Assembly: GCA_905331475.1 (NCBI GenBank)
Contig: CAJNYU010002922.1
Span: 18,569 to 82,568, forward strand
Direction: 5' to 3'
Source of the DNA: Rotaria socialis
Lineage: Eukaryota; Rotifera; Eurotatoria; Philodinida; Philodinidae
DNA: 64,000 bases
This document shows, one piece after another, positions 1-10,690 of this stretch. Position 1 is the first letter of the stretch, and each line of letters opens with the position of its first letter. Below the pieces are notes generated by a model that searched no databases, was not told where the DNA came from, and worked only from the letters and a program-made list of their open reading frames with translations. A program made the translations under genes and the position numbers.

Positions 1-479
1 CATTTTAGATCGAAAACTATGATCGCTACGTAAAAAGTAAAAAGATGTATGAACTGTCTTCTATATTATTGATGCTTCTTCAGAATATTGAATCTCATGT
101 TTTTGGAAAAATTTTTTCATTCGTCTTGTGTTTCATTAATTTTCACAAAAAAAAATTATTTTTATCTAAAACGATATTTCATCTTTGATTTAAGACGTAA
201 AATTTAACACATCATTTCATATTTTCAAATAAATATTTGGTCTTACTCAAGAAACGAATAGCTGAAATGAAATGGCTTTATTTTTTCTATTCTTTAAATA
301 GCCAATTGATTAAGCCACATGAGTGACTCATCACAAAAGATGGAGGATACAATTGATAATTTATTTAAAGAATTCTTTCGTAATTTCCGTTTCATTATAC
401 AGTTGTTCTTAATTATGCAATATTATTTTATTTTTATGCATCCTAGTCCATAGATGTTTTCCTGAATGTCCTCTGAAAA

Positions 480-665
480 GCGACGATGAGTACTAGCTCG
501 AGTACTCGAATTTTCGTGTACGAGCAATTCTTAAAGAGAAAACTCATTAGAGTACTCATTATAGTACACGAAAAGTATATTTACACAAAATGCATCGAAT
601 GCTCATTCGAGTAACTTGAGTACTCATGCTGCAAAGTCGTACTCGCTGGGCGAGTACTATCACTA
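480..665. repeat. GAGTACTCG-rich inverted-repeat patch
   Basis: The hexamer GAGTAC and its extension CGAGTACTCG recur many times in both orientations within under 200 bases. The two ends are weakly complementary (GATGAGTACTAG on the left, the reverse complement of CGAGTACTATC on the right). It may be a decayed fold-back element, but I found no convincing target duplication. Confidence 0.45.
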
Positions 666-1306
666 GAGACGTCTATTTTTTTTTCAAATGAAATCAAATT
701 TAGCCTTGGATAATTGTTGTACCACCCTCTTCCATACGATACGCCCTTTTAATTATATGTAGCAAAGTCTGTTATTGAAGCAGAATAATATTCATTCACG
801 TCATTCAACTAATTTTTAATCAGTCATATTCCCTCAATGACTACCCAGTGAAAAATAATCATAGAAGAAAAAACGTAAAGAAACGCATTCATCAGAATAG
901 GGAAAGCCATATTTTTCATGAAGAACGCATTCTATAAGTTGATGAATGTGTTTATTACTGAAAAGAATTCGTTTAACATCTGAGTGAATACATTCTTCAA
1001 CGTTTCATACTTTTATGGAATGTTTTTTTCCTATTTCAAAAATCTTTCTTCATCAGAATAGAAAGCCTTCTAACCTGTTCCATTCACTATCAGAATGGTT
1101 TTCTTTTCATTCTATTTATGAAAGGTCAGGATTGAGTTCCATTTTGAGAAGGTCGCATTCTCTCACGTTCTGTAACGGAATGCCTAAGAATGGACTCTTG
1201 GAAGTAATGAACGCTTTCCAAATCATTAAACGCCATTTTTTTGCAAGGAAATAAAACATTCTCTACCATTCTACATTTTTCAAATGTACATACGTGTATA
1301 TACGTG

Positions 1307-1331
1307 TATATATATATATATATATATATAT
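1307..1331. repeat. TA microsatellite
   Basis: An uninterrupted TA dinucleotide run, preceded by two TACGTGTA units. Confidence 0.9.
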
Positions 1332-2876
1332 GTATTCATTGGATAAATATAAATACTAAAATTTATGCATAAAAACGCATCTGTTTCGATATACATACAT
1401 TTGTATTTATATTATAGATACAAGATTAATGTTAATTTCGAGAAATAAATAGAGCAGGATAAGAATTTAAAAAGCATAAGGATGTGTCTTGTATAATTGA
1501 TAGGAAAAAAGGAATTTGATAATATCTGTTGAGAATAATTTCGAAAAAAGGTGTCCTATAAATATTAATTTGTAAAGCAGTTTTTTTCCGTGTAATATGT
1601 AAGCATAATTGTTTTTTAAATATTTAGATAAATATTTCTTTATATAATAATTGCTTATTTTAATTTTAAAAGCAATAGACTAAAACTAAAGTTTTTATCT
1701 TTTTCTGTTAAATATGAAGGAAAATAAATGTTTAAAATGAAAATTTACATGTTTTGATTCTAATATTTTGTTCAACACCAGCTGTATTTTTACTAGACTG
1801 ACTATCAGAAATGACAGGCTAATAGCATAGATGCTACACTTGTAAATATAGATAGGTGAGTACGAACCCAACCCGAAGCAGCGACAAGTAAAAACTAGCT
1901 AACGAAATAAAATGAAAACCACGTAAGTCAAATAGAATAATAAGATGTATAACAAATTCGAAACAGAGAAAAAGAAGAAGAATTCCAGATAGCTAGGCAA
2001 TTCCCAAGAAAATTCTTTTTACAGAATTGGTCGAGAATGATTTCGTTAGATGGTGGAATTCGTTATCCAACATTTCCAAATGAAAATGGTATAGAACGAA
2101 TTCCGAAAAGATGAAAAATGGTTTATAAGAAAAAAGAAGTTTTCTCTGAAATTGGAACGCGTTCTACACCGTTTTTTTCTATGATTTCTTTTTCACTTGG
2201 TAAGGTATATTTAAAAATTGAACGATAGAAATTTCAGTTTTTTCTTTAAATATTTTTATGTTATTAGTAGAATATAATTGAAGTTAGAATAATCATACAT
2301 GTGTTCGTGTCTTCTTCATAATCAGGCGATTATTATACATGCATTTTTCATTTTCTTAAACGATTCGTTTTCTAGCGAGTTCTTTTGTAGTTTTAATGAT
2401 AATTCTATAAAGAATATGACGGGTGAGCATAGTTTCTGACTAAATATAATTTTAATAATCTACATTCGTTCTACCTTTGCTCTATTTTTGAACTTTTCTT
2501 TATACTGATAGATAAAAGAAGAAAACATTTTCTTATTTATAATAAACATGTAATCATATCGAGCACTGATCACGACAAGTAAAGAGAATTAAACGGTAAA
2601 TAGCAAGAGCAAATGATCTTGTCAAATTATTTCAAAAAATATATTTGCGTTATCTCTGGCGAATAGAAATAGACATAATAACGTCAGATAGACAATCGAA
2701 ATAACATCTTAGTGTTCATAAAGCAAATAGAAGAGAATTCTTTGACTGGTTTAATTTATTTAACGTTCCGTCTTTTGATAGCAGCCTGGAGATAAATTGA
2801 AAAATGTATTGTGCTAGTTTCTGTTGATGTCTTTTCTTTAAAAATACATCTTACGTCCGTTTAGAAAATTGATGAG

Positions 2877-3537
2877 TAGAGGTGGCGCCAGGAATTTCCG
2901 TCTGAGGAGACTCAGCCCCTTAACTCTCAAAGTATCAAAAGGTGTAGTGGACATTTTTTCGAAGATTTTCTTCCATTGAAAATGTTGCTTAGCTCGTATA
3001 TGAGTACATAAAAAATCCACTCTTATTTGTAGATAAGTCAGCTACTTTTATTTATAAAATCTAAAAATAAAACTTAACGCAATAAAATTTTGCAGTTCTT
3101 GTGGCTACTTGAAAATTTATCTAATACTCGTTCATAATTTATATCAAAATCACGTTCAACTGCTAGTATTGTCAAGTCATTTAAACGTGTATGAGTCATT
3201 GTATTTCGCAGGTAGTTTTTGATTATCTTCATCTTCGAAAAAGATATTTCACAAGTAACTTGAGGAATTGACATTGTTATGACGCCTTTAATCATTTGTA
3301 ATGTTTGTGAAAATGCGTTTGAAAATTGAGGTAATTCATTTAGGAATTTAATCACGTCATTGATTGTTTTAGATTAAAGCATGAATTAAATAACAGCAAA
3401 TTCATTTTTTAATGCACTTGGATGCATGAAGCGATATGTTGCGACATCACACGCCGAAAAGATTATCAATTTTTTAAAACCTTAAAAAAATTCTGGGGAG
3501 GCCAGCCCCCTGTAGCCTCCCCTTGGCGCCGCCACTA
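2877..3537 (-). mobile_element. deleted hAT transposon with 8-bp TSD
   Basis: This 661-bp element is flanked by a perfect 8-bp direct repeat TTGATGAG (2869-2876 and 3538-3545), the target-duplication size typical of hAT transposons. Its ends are imperfect inverted repeats: TAGAGGTGGCGCCAGG on the left and, reverse-complemented, TAGTGGCGGCGCCAAGG on the right. Inside, on the minus strand, is the C-terminal dimerisation segment of a hAT transposase. The rest of the transposase is missing, so the copy should not move by itself. The GC-rich ends contrast with the AT-rich surroundings. The first base is T where many hAT ends start with C. Confidence 0.88.
3074..3355 (-). pseudogene. hAT transposase C-terminal fragment
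   Basis: The open frame of about 93 residues carries the hAT C-terminal dimerisation pattern: a Ser/Phe-Ser-Lys-Met-Lys core, then IKNYLRNTMTHTRLNDL, then a leucine/valine-rich stretch ending in an acidic-aromatic tail (YERVLDKF). In intact hAT transposases this helix-rich region lies at the extreme C-terminus and forms the dimer. No BED finger or DDE catalytic part is present within the 661-bp element, and the frame has no credible start codon context, so I call it a remnant. ZMYM1-like and Ac-like transposases share this module; the exact subfamily is not assigned. Confidence 0.8.
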
Positions 3538-4261
3538 TTGATGAGGATACTTTTATCCTTTGAATGCATTTTTCTACTTATCGATTATTTATTTATTCGA
3601 CAATCTTCTTTATATATCAAAAGTTAAAGAAAAGTTGCTCATGTAAGTTAAAATGTTCATTGATATATATGGTAATTTCAAATTAGAGAAGTAACAAATG
3701 AATCTGCATGTGTTCTTTTCTATTATTTTTTATACACGATTGATAATAAATGCTTTTTTCCAACTCGAAGCTTGTTTACAATTAAAGGTTTTATTACACT
3801 AGAACAGAAAAGCTCTGATTTTCAAAAACACATTAGAGATTCTACCTAAGAACATAGTTTTCGTTTGTTTTTGGTTAGCGGGGGGAAGATTTGAAAGAGA
3901 AAGTCTCCCAAAACTAGAGAGAAATAGTTTTTTTTATGAAAAAAGATATTATTAGCTAGAATTTGTAAGGCTTTCTTATTCAATTAAGAAAAAAATGTTT
4001 TGCTCCTTTCTTGTAAATAAATATGTGAGAAAAAGATTAACGAGAAAAAATTATTTTTCCTAGTCCGTATCTTTTTACATTCATAAATTCTAATTTCAAA
4101 GTTAATGTTCTTTGAAAAATTATTTTATGGTTTGCCTATCGCTCATCATCTCTATCGTCATAATTGTTTTGAGTATACATATTGATATTGCAAGCTTTTG
4201 CCCTTTCTGGATGCATAAAAACGTTTTGAACAATATCATTTAAATTAAAATATATCAATGT

Positions 4262-4530
4262 AAAAAATAGGTCGGACTTAAAGAGAAAATCAATTGATAT
4301 GAAAGAGAATATAAATTAATATAAAAGAGAAAATAGATCAATGTAAAAAATAGTTTGGACCTAAAGAGAAACTAGTTTGAACCTAAACATAAAATAGATC
4401 CGTATAAAAGAGAAATTAGTTAGGATCTAAAGAGAAAAAAAGATCCGTATAAAAAAGAAAATAGTTTGAACCTATAGAAAAAATAGATCCACATAACAGA
4501 AAAAATGAATTGGTATAAAAGAGAAACTAC
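4262..4530. repeat. degenerate tandem repeat, unit about 45 bp
   Basis: Repeated blocks alternate AATAGATCCGTATAAAAGAGAA with AATAGTTTGGACCTAAAGAG and variants (GGTCGGACTTAAAGAG, ATCAATGTAAAAAATAG, GAACCTATAGAAAAAATAG). About five to six diverged copies can be followed. There is no coding potential. Confidence 0.7.
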
Positions 4531-4610
4531 ATCATTGCCTTTAGTAGACTTTATTGTCTACAAGTAAATTAGAATCGTCTACAAAGTCGGAAAGAAAATT
4601 CCCAGAGAGA

Positions 4611-4679
4611 AAGCTATAACGCGAAAAAAATTGAGCGGGGGGAAATCCCCCCGATACCCCCCGCTCATCGTAAGCTATG
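4611..4679. mobile_element. 53-bp G/C-hairpin insertion with near-perfect 8-bp duplication
   Basis: A G/C-rich core in which TGAGCGGGGGG (4632-4642) is the reverse complement of CCCCCCGCTCA (4657-4667), with a second CCCCCC block between them, is flanked by AAGCTATA (4611-4618) and AAGCTATG (4672-4679). This may be the collapsed remnant of a MITE whose middle was lost. The size is very small, so chance cannot be excluded. Confidence 0.35.
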
Positions 4680-5299
4680 CCTAAGAATATAGATAGATTA
4701 AATATACTAAGAAAAAATATTTAAAAAAATCTCATTTCCTTGCAGCGGTGTTATAATTTCAAAGAGAATAATGCTAGCAAGATTTTATTAGTAATCTAGG
4801 GAGATGACACAAACGATTCTTTTAAGAACGTGCAATGAATATATTCTACTTCAGTTTAGATGGGATTCTAGTGAGACAAATAAAAAGCTGTAAGATTTAC
4901 TAGTAGAAATCTATCAGTATGAATTTTTCATTCGTATCTCTTTTTTTGACATATCAACGTCGCACGATTTATTTTTCAATTCATATTATTAGAATGTCAA
5001 AAAGTTATATTATATTAGAGGAAAAATACAGATTGTTTAGTTCGCGTTTCTCATTAGAGACAAAAAACAAGACAAGTGCCAGAGTCAACTACGGTAACAT
5101 TTATTATCCAAATTAAATAAACAATTCTAATTTAGAAAGTAATATCACTCTAAAAAAGTAAGATTTTGATTTTTCTCTAGTAGAATAAAAAAAAATTGAA
5201 GTTCAAATAAATGCATGCTAATTATTAAAAAACGGATGCTTTAATCGGAAAGAAACAGAAAAGAACTACTTCCTTTCCCAAGGGAGAAAAGACAGATTC

Positions 5300-5400
5300 C
5301 GTCTATCCGGGATACGGTGACAATCCACACAATCCAGAGAATACGGTGGCGATCCATCTGATCCGTACGATACACACGATATATTGCAGATACCGACGAT
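5300..5400 (+). pseudogene. fragment encoding YPGYG-type peptide
   Basis: The segment starting TATCCGGGATACGGTG reads Tyr-Pro-Gly-Tyr-Gly-Asp-Asn-Pro-His-Asn-Pro and then loses the pattern. The same 15-base opening recurs at about 10585. Codon-level GC is higher than in the flanks. It is probably a relic of a Tyr/Pro/Gly-repeat coding sequence; there is no start codon or splice context. Confidence 0.35.
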
Positions 5401-7788
5401 ACGAGTTTGTTCCATCAAAAAATTCAAAATATATAGAATAGACGTAATACGAGTACAATCAATCAATGCTGGAGAAAAAGTTCATTCGATTTCAAAGAGT
5501 TTTTAATGTTTTTGTTTTTGCCATTTATTTCTGGTATGAGCACATTTTTTCATAGAATGAAATGGATTTAACCTAAGAGAAATAGCAATTCGATTTGCAG
5601 AGTGTCAGCTAAATCTACTTGTTTAATGTTGATTCGATCTGTGCAAAATATTTAACCGAGCCAATAGGTATATAAATCGTCTCACACAAGTAAAGACTGA
5701 ACTTATTTTCAATCGATACTGTTTGACTTTGCTCACTTTCATATATGCATAGAAAACTAATTTTTAGGATGATGGTACAAAAGTTTTGAAAAAATATCGT
5801 TCCGCTATTAAGGTGTTTACATTTTTTGAGAACCTAATTGCGAAAAGCTACTCCTTTGGTGATCATGTATATCTACATGCATTTTTCAACAACAATACAT
5901 TCATTTAACTCGAAATGTTTAACATGAATACATTTCAAGTTGATCCATCTATCGTATATATAAATAAGGTCAGATGAATCAAATCTGAATAAATTGATCA
6001 TTACTGTCAGTTAAACAATGGAATGCTCACTTTTAGACTTTGTGGATACATGTATCTCATAACTGGATTCTGCTACACAGCTGAAATTCTACTCATAAAA
6101 ACATCTTGTTGAATACTGTCTTGAGCAGAAATTTTGGCTCTTCAGATAGTTTCTATGGCCTATGAGACTGGTCAAAAGAATCAGAATTTTGATCAAAGAC
6201 ATGGTTTTGAAAGGATCGGATCTCCTAAGATGCTTGATTCGCTGAAATCTGGTTAGTAAAGTTTTAAAAGGAGCTTAGAATAGGATAAAATGATCTTGTC
6301 CCTTTCTGTTTCATCGGATGAGATGGGCGCTTTTCGTATCCCATCGGATATTTTTTCTTGTTTCATAAAAATTCAATTTTTTTCTGTTGAGACATTTTCA
6401 ACAAGCAGTTCATAGAAACGGTGATTAATAAAATGTATTACACCTTCATTGTTCGCCTTTTTTCTTCAAAACATATGTGTTCGTTGCTAATTATTTTCTA
6501 CTTTTTATCATAGGAAATTGCTTAACCTTTTTCAGAAGTTTAAATAATGATATCAACAACTGTTTTTTGTGTAGTTCGATATATTTTATAAGCACTTATA
6601 TTTTTAACATTCTACTGTACAGCTATGACTTTATGAATCAGAGACTTGGCTATAAGGAATCCTCAGTTTAAACGAATGTTGAACAGAAATATTTTATTAA
6701 CCTTCGATTGAAAACAAGCTAATGTGTATACAGGAGATTCTGGTGGATTATACATAGATCCTAAAGTAATTAATTTCAAAAAAATTCGAAAAGATCTAAA
6801 GAAACCAACTAAAATACACCAGGATAGTAAAACAAAAGTGTAGTGGTTCTTAACACTAGAAAACTATCAAAAATCATAAGAAACAAATAGTCCATGATAG
6901 AAAGGAAAGATGCACGGGAGAGGAGAATCTATTACTTTCTCTTGTTTAAACATATGAAAATGAAATCCTCTAATAGAAAAAAATAGATTAAAAATTCCGA
7001 CTGAACTGATTAAACCCAGATTGCAAGAATGTCGATGAATTCACTTTTGTATTTATGAAGGTTTGTCAAAATCCTAATACCCTAGATTCTCAGCTTGATT
7101 CTTCTCGAAATCAATACGATATATATAATTAGAATAATAATCTGATGTCCAATCAACCGGTCCCAACGTGCGTGAATAGCATAAACTCATATGATTAAAT
7201 GAAAATGTCGTAAAAATCGATTCTAGATTTGAAGTAAATATTTTTAGTAGACGAGCTGTATCATGGAACATATTTTTCCTCCAATTATGAGCACCAATTT
7301 TAAAATATGAACTGAACATTATAAAGCAATGCTAAAATTGGTCTGACATTTTGTAGACTGACCGTTCGAACCTTATTCAAAGATCCTCAACAATAACTGA
7401 TTTTCTGTAACAAAATATGCTCCGTTTCATGCAAAAATTCATAGACAAGCTGCACCATGTCAAAATAAATTTTGTCTAGTATAAATCAGTACCTGAGACT
7501 CGGCCTAATTTCATAAAATCTTTTGAAAATGATGAAAAATCAGCCTGAGAATTTCTGGTATGCCTTGCGATCCTTATTGGAACAAGTTTTTATAAAAATC
7601 CTCGTATATTCCCACGGAGATTTTCAGAAAATTTCATTATTTTTCTCTTTAGAGGAGTCTTTGGAAGAACCTATAGAAGATTATATACTGATTTCTACTG
7701 AATAGTTTTTATTTTACTTTATGAAAGTTTTCTATTAATTTTCAAGTGAAGTCGAGTACATTTTCAACGGAAAAGGGTCACCTGTGAA

Positions 7789-7958
7789 CAGGGGCCACGC
7801 GAAGGACCTAAGACTAGGGGGGGGGGAGGTGTAAAAGGGTATTTTCTACAAAGTTTAGTGAAAAAAATACAGAAAATTTATTCTTGGTGACGGAAAGAAT
7901 TGAAATTTTCATTTATTGGGGGATTTACACTCCCTCACCCCCACTTCCGCGGCCTCTG
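7789..7958. mobile_element. hAT-type MITE, 170 bp
   Basis: The ends are inverted: CAGGGGCCACGCGAAG on the left and, reverse-complemented, CAGAGGCCGCGGAAG on the right. Further in, a G-run followed by AGGTGTAAA is mirrored by TTTACACTCCCTCACCCCC. The flanks CCTGTGAA (7781-7788) and CCTGTGAG (7959-7966) match at seven of eight bases, as expected for an ageing hAT target duplication. There is no coding capacity. Confidence 0.8.
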
Positions 7959-8577
7959 CCTGTGAGTATCTTACAATAAGTCACTCAAACATATTCTAGG
8001 AGATCCCATGTTAACTCTTGCAGAACATTACGGTATTTATTATGTACCTCAAAATCACACCAATGGAACTTCTGTTGATAAAGTCTTTTGTGAAATCTGT
8101 CCTTGACAGTTTAGTGTTTTCAAGAATTTAGAGCATTACATTTTTGTCACAGAAAGTGCTCTGTGAAATTCTACTACAGTCAAAATATCAGCTTTCTTGC
8201 ACGATTTCTTCATGGAATATCTATATTCATATACTATTGCAAAAATGATCATTTTGCTGTGCATCTCTTCGTATTAATGAAGTTATTTTTTACGCTTATT
8301 ATATGAAGTCAGGGCATGTAAACACTGAGCAGCTCAAACAAAACGGATTTTTTTTCGTTGGAATGTATCTGCTATAAAAACCAAGCAAATCTGTTCATTT
8401 GAGGATAGCGTTCTCACCAATATGTGCATACTTTGGGAACTAAGCAGTATGTTTGTCAACAATTTACGTCAAGAGTGTTAAAAATTTTATTTCTACTACA
8501 TATTTCAAAATAAAACAACTGTAACAACTTTCCCATGTAAAACAATTTACACGAAAAATCAACATATTCTTGTTTAT

Positions 8578-8885
8578 AATCGATTCGCACCACAAATAAT
8601 TGATGAAACTCGGATAATTATGATTTTTTTCTGATTGAATTGAAGATATTAATCGATTTTTTTAAAAGTTAATTAAGAATCAAAGATTTTTCACCAATAA
8701 TAATCGATTTTTTTACTTTAATCGCATAACATCGATTAAAGCGACTATAATCGATTGCCTGTGATTTTTATTAATCAATTAGAATCGATTTTGAGTAATA
8801 ATCGATTGTCATCAGTATTTTATTATTTTTCTCGCTTAAAATCCACAAAAATTGATTTGTTTCGCGAATCGATTATAATCATTGA
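8578..8885. repeat. AATCGATT palindrome cluster, copy 1
   Basis: The 8-bp palindrome AATCGATT or one-base variants (AATCAATT, CATCGATT, AATTGATT) occurs roughly every 20-40 bases, often inside ATAATCGATT. A matching cluster lies 1.3 kb downstream. Confidence 0.6.
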
Positions 8886-8931
8886 GATTTAGATTCATTT
8901 AAAATAAACTCCTAGTACTAATAATATATTA

Positions 8932-9066
8932 GGATCAATTTTGCTTTTGAATATATTATAGCGAACCGAGTTTTATGCAGGTTAAAATAGCAAAATTGAA
9001 AATCCAATTAGGAGTTATTCAATTTTTTCAATAGAATAGTTTACGAAAATCAAGCAAAACTAATCC
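8932..9066. mobile_element. possible mariner-type MITE, 135 bp
   Basis: The left end GGATCAATTTTGCTT and the reverse complement of the right end, GGATTAGTTTTGCTT, agree at 13 of 15 bases, and each outer end abuts a TA dinucleotide (8930-8931 and 9067-9068). TA flanks are common by chance in this AT-rich DNA, so the call is tentative. Confidence 0.35.
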
Positions 9067-10202
9067 TAGACTGAAAAAACCTGTTTTGAGAATTCCCACG
9101 ATCAGAAGTCACTTATTTATTGATTTTTCGTAATTATTAAGGAAGTGTTTGAAGAAAATCATTTGTAATGATTTTTTATGATTATGTTGCATTATAAAAG
9201 TTAAAGTTAAAGTCATCATAGTAATTTTAAGATTGTTCATTTCAGCAGAGTAAAATCAATCACTGTTTAAATCTTTCGTAAAAATATGATATCTGGAAAA
9301 TTTAGAAAGATAGATTATTACTTCAGTACTTGGCAATGAACGGCATGCACAGGCAATTCTACATCAGTAACTATCATCTTTGTTATTCAAAAAATGATGT
9401 CACAACCTATCTAGACTCGATATATGTAAGAACAAGTCACAACCTTAGATACTGAGCTCGATTTCTTTACGCACATGAAAAACACGATCTCAACATATAT
9501 GACCTGGTTTGAATTTAGAACAATGATTGAATTGTCTCGAAAATAGCATCGAAAATCTGATGTAATACACGATAGCCAGAAACATCAAACCCCTTTCAAA
9601 GAAAAAAGTAACACTCTTTACAGTACTTACCATAAAAATAATTGATTTCACAAAACCTCCACATTCCTAGATTATAATACGGGTTTCCTTTTAATATAAA
9701 GTCGAGTTGTTTTTTCGTTATTTCTTCCTTTCGCTTCAAAACGAATATTAAGGATAAATTTTGTTTTCAAACCAAATCATTTTTTTGTTTTGCTCCATTG
9801 ATTCAAATGGAATATGTTCAGACTTGTTTTTCGTTTTGATACCGGTTGTTTTCATTGATTTCTTTCTTTTTCTCGGAGAGGAGATTCACCAGTTCGTTTA
9901 GCAGAAAATAAGGAAATAGAAGTTTATTTTGTTGCCAAAGTAAAAATTCTGAATAATGAAATTTAGAGAATACTAATGAATTCTTGAGAAAGTACTTTCA
10001 GAAAAGTAAAAATAAGTCTAATCTTGCTAATTGTAAATCAGCGTTACTGGAAGCAATTGATGAGATGCTATTATGTGCCTAATGTCGATCTCAAACCATC
10101 ACAGCTACTTTTGAATCAGCTGTTATTCGATTTGTGATTGATTAAAGACAGATAAAAATCAACTGAAATTTGTTGTAAGCTGTAGTATTGGGAAACAACT
10201 GT

Positions 10203-10390
10203 TGCATCGATTATAACCGATTTTAGCTAATTTAAATCGATTATCATCATACACCTTTTAATCGATTACTGATTCAATAGGAATTGATTACAATCAGTCT
10301 TAATCGATAATAATCTATCAGTACAGCGAGATAACTGCTTTCTCCGATTATAGCTAATTATAATCGATTTTAATCTGATTTTATCTCTAT
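10203..10390. repeat. AATCGATT palindrome cluster, copy 2
   Basis: Same word usage as the cluster at 8578-8885 (ATCGATTATAA, TTTAATCGATTA, AATCGATTTTAATC). The two may be arms of one old repeat or independent low-complexity growth. Confidence 0.55.
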
Positions 10391-10582
10391 TTTTTACATG
10401 GGTTTGATTGAAGACAAATTCAGTGATGTGGCATGAATATTGACTATTAGAACGGCATAAATGAACTTCTACCTGTGGTACTCAGTAATTTTTACGTCAC
10501 CGTTTTTATTCAAGAAAAAAAAATCGGATTCGTGAATACGTCATTTCACTTTTAGATCCTTTCTATTTTCATGATATTCTCG

Positions 10583-10690
10583 TATCCGGGATACGGTGGC
10601 AATCCGTACGATCCATACTATCCATACAATTCAGAAGATCCCACAATCCCGCGATTCGCTTTTCCGCCCTTGTTCTTTCTCCACAACATG
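10583..10690 (+). pseudogene. second YPGYG-peptide fragment
   Basis: Read from TATCCGGGATAC, the frame gives YPGYGGNPYDPYYPYNSEDP, followed by a Pro/Phe-rich tail and a stop at about 10691. The Tyr-Pro/Gly periodicity is typical of low-complexity structural or prion-like proteins. No start or acceptor could be assigned, so it is listed as a coding relic or an orphan exon. Confidence 0.4.

Larger units (their letters stand above)
1..2868. other. gene-free AT-rich stretch
   Basis: No exon chain or recognisable protein was found on either strand. It contains low-complexity A/T runs, a GAGTAC-rich inverted-repeat patch, a TA microsatellite, and loosely repeated GAATTC/GAATG words around 880-1260 and 1980-2170. 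Short open frames here (for example 1015-1254) have no family features and look like chance frames. Confidence 0.6.
3546..7780. other. gene-free stretch with tandem and inverted repeats
   Basis: No gene recognised. It holds the degenerate tandem array at 4262-4530, a tiny G/C-rich hairpin insertion at 4611-4679, and a fragment that would encode YPGYG-type peptides near 5300. Short open frames at 4919, 6477, 7074 (minus) and 7523 show no family signature or supporting splice sites. Confidence 0.55.

Noticed and set aside
480-665. hAT transposon with TAGTGATAGTACTCG end
   Set aside because: The left end does not match well and no 8-bp flanking duplication could be found, so it is only listed as an inverted-repeat patch.
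1015-1254. 79-codon frame
   Set aside because: Built from repeated GAATG/CATTC words; no splice context or homology recognised.
7074-7319. 81-codon minus-strand frame
   Set aside because: Readable composition, but no family feature and no flanking exons; left unannotated.
7355-7380. B-box-like GTTCGAACC
   Set aside because: No matching A box or cloverleaf can be drawn in the preceding 90 bases.
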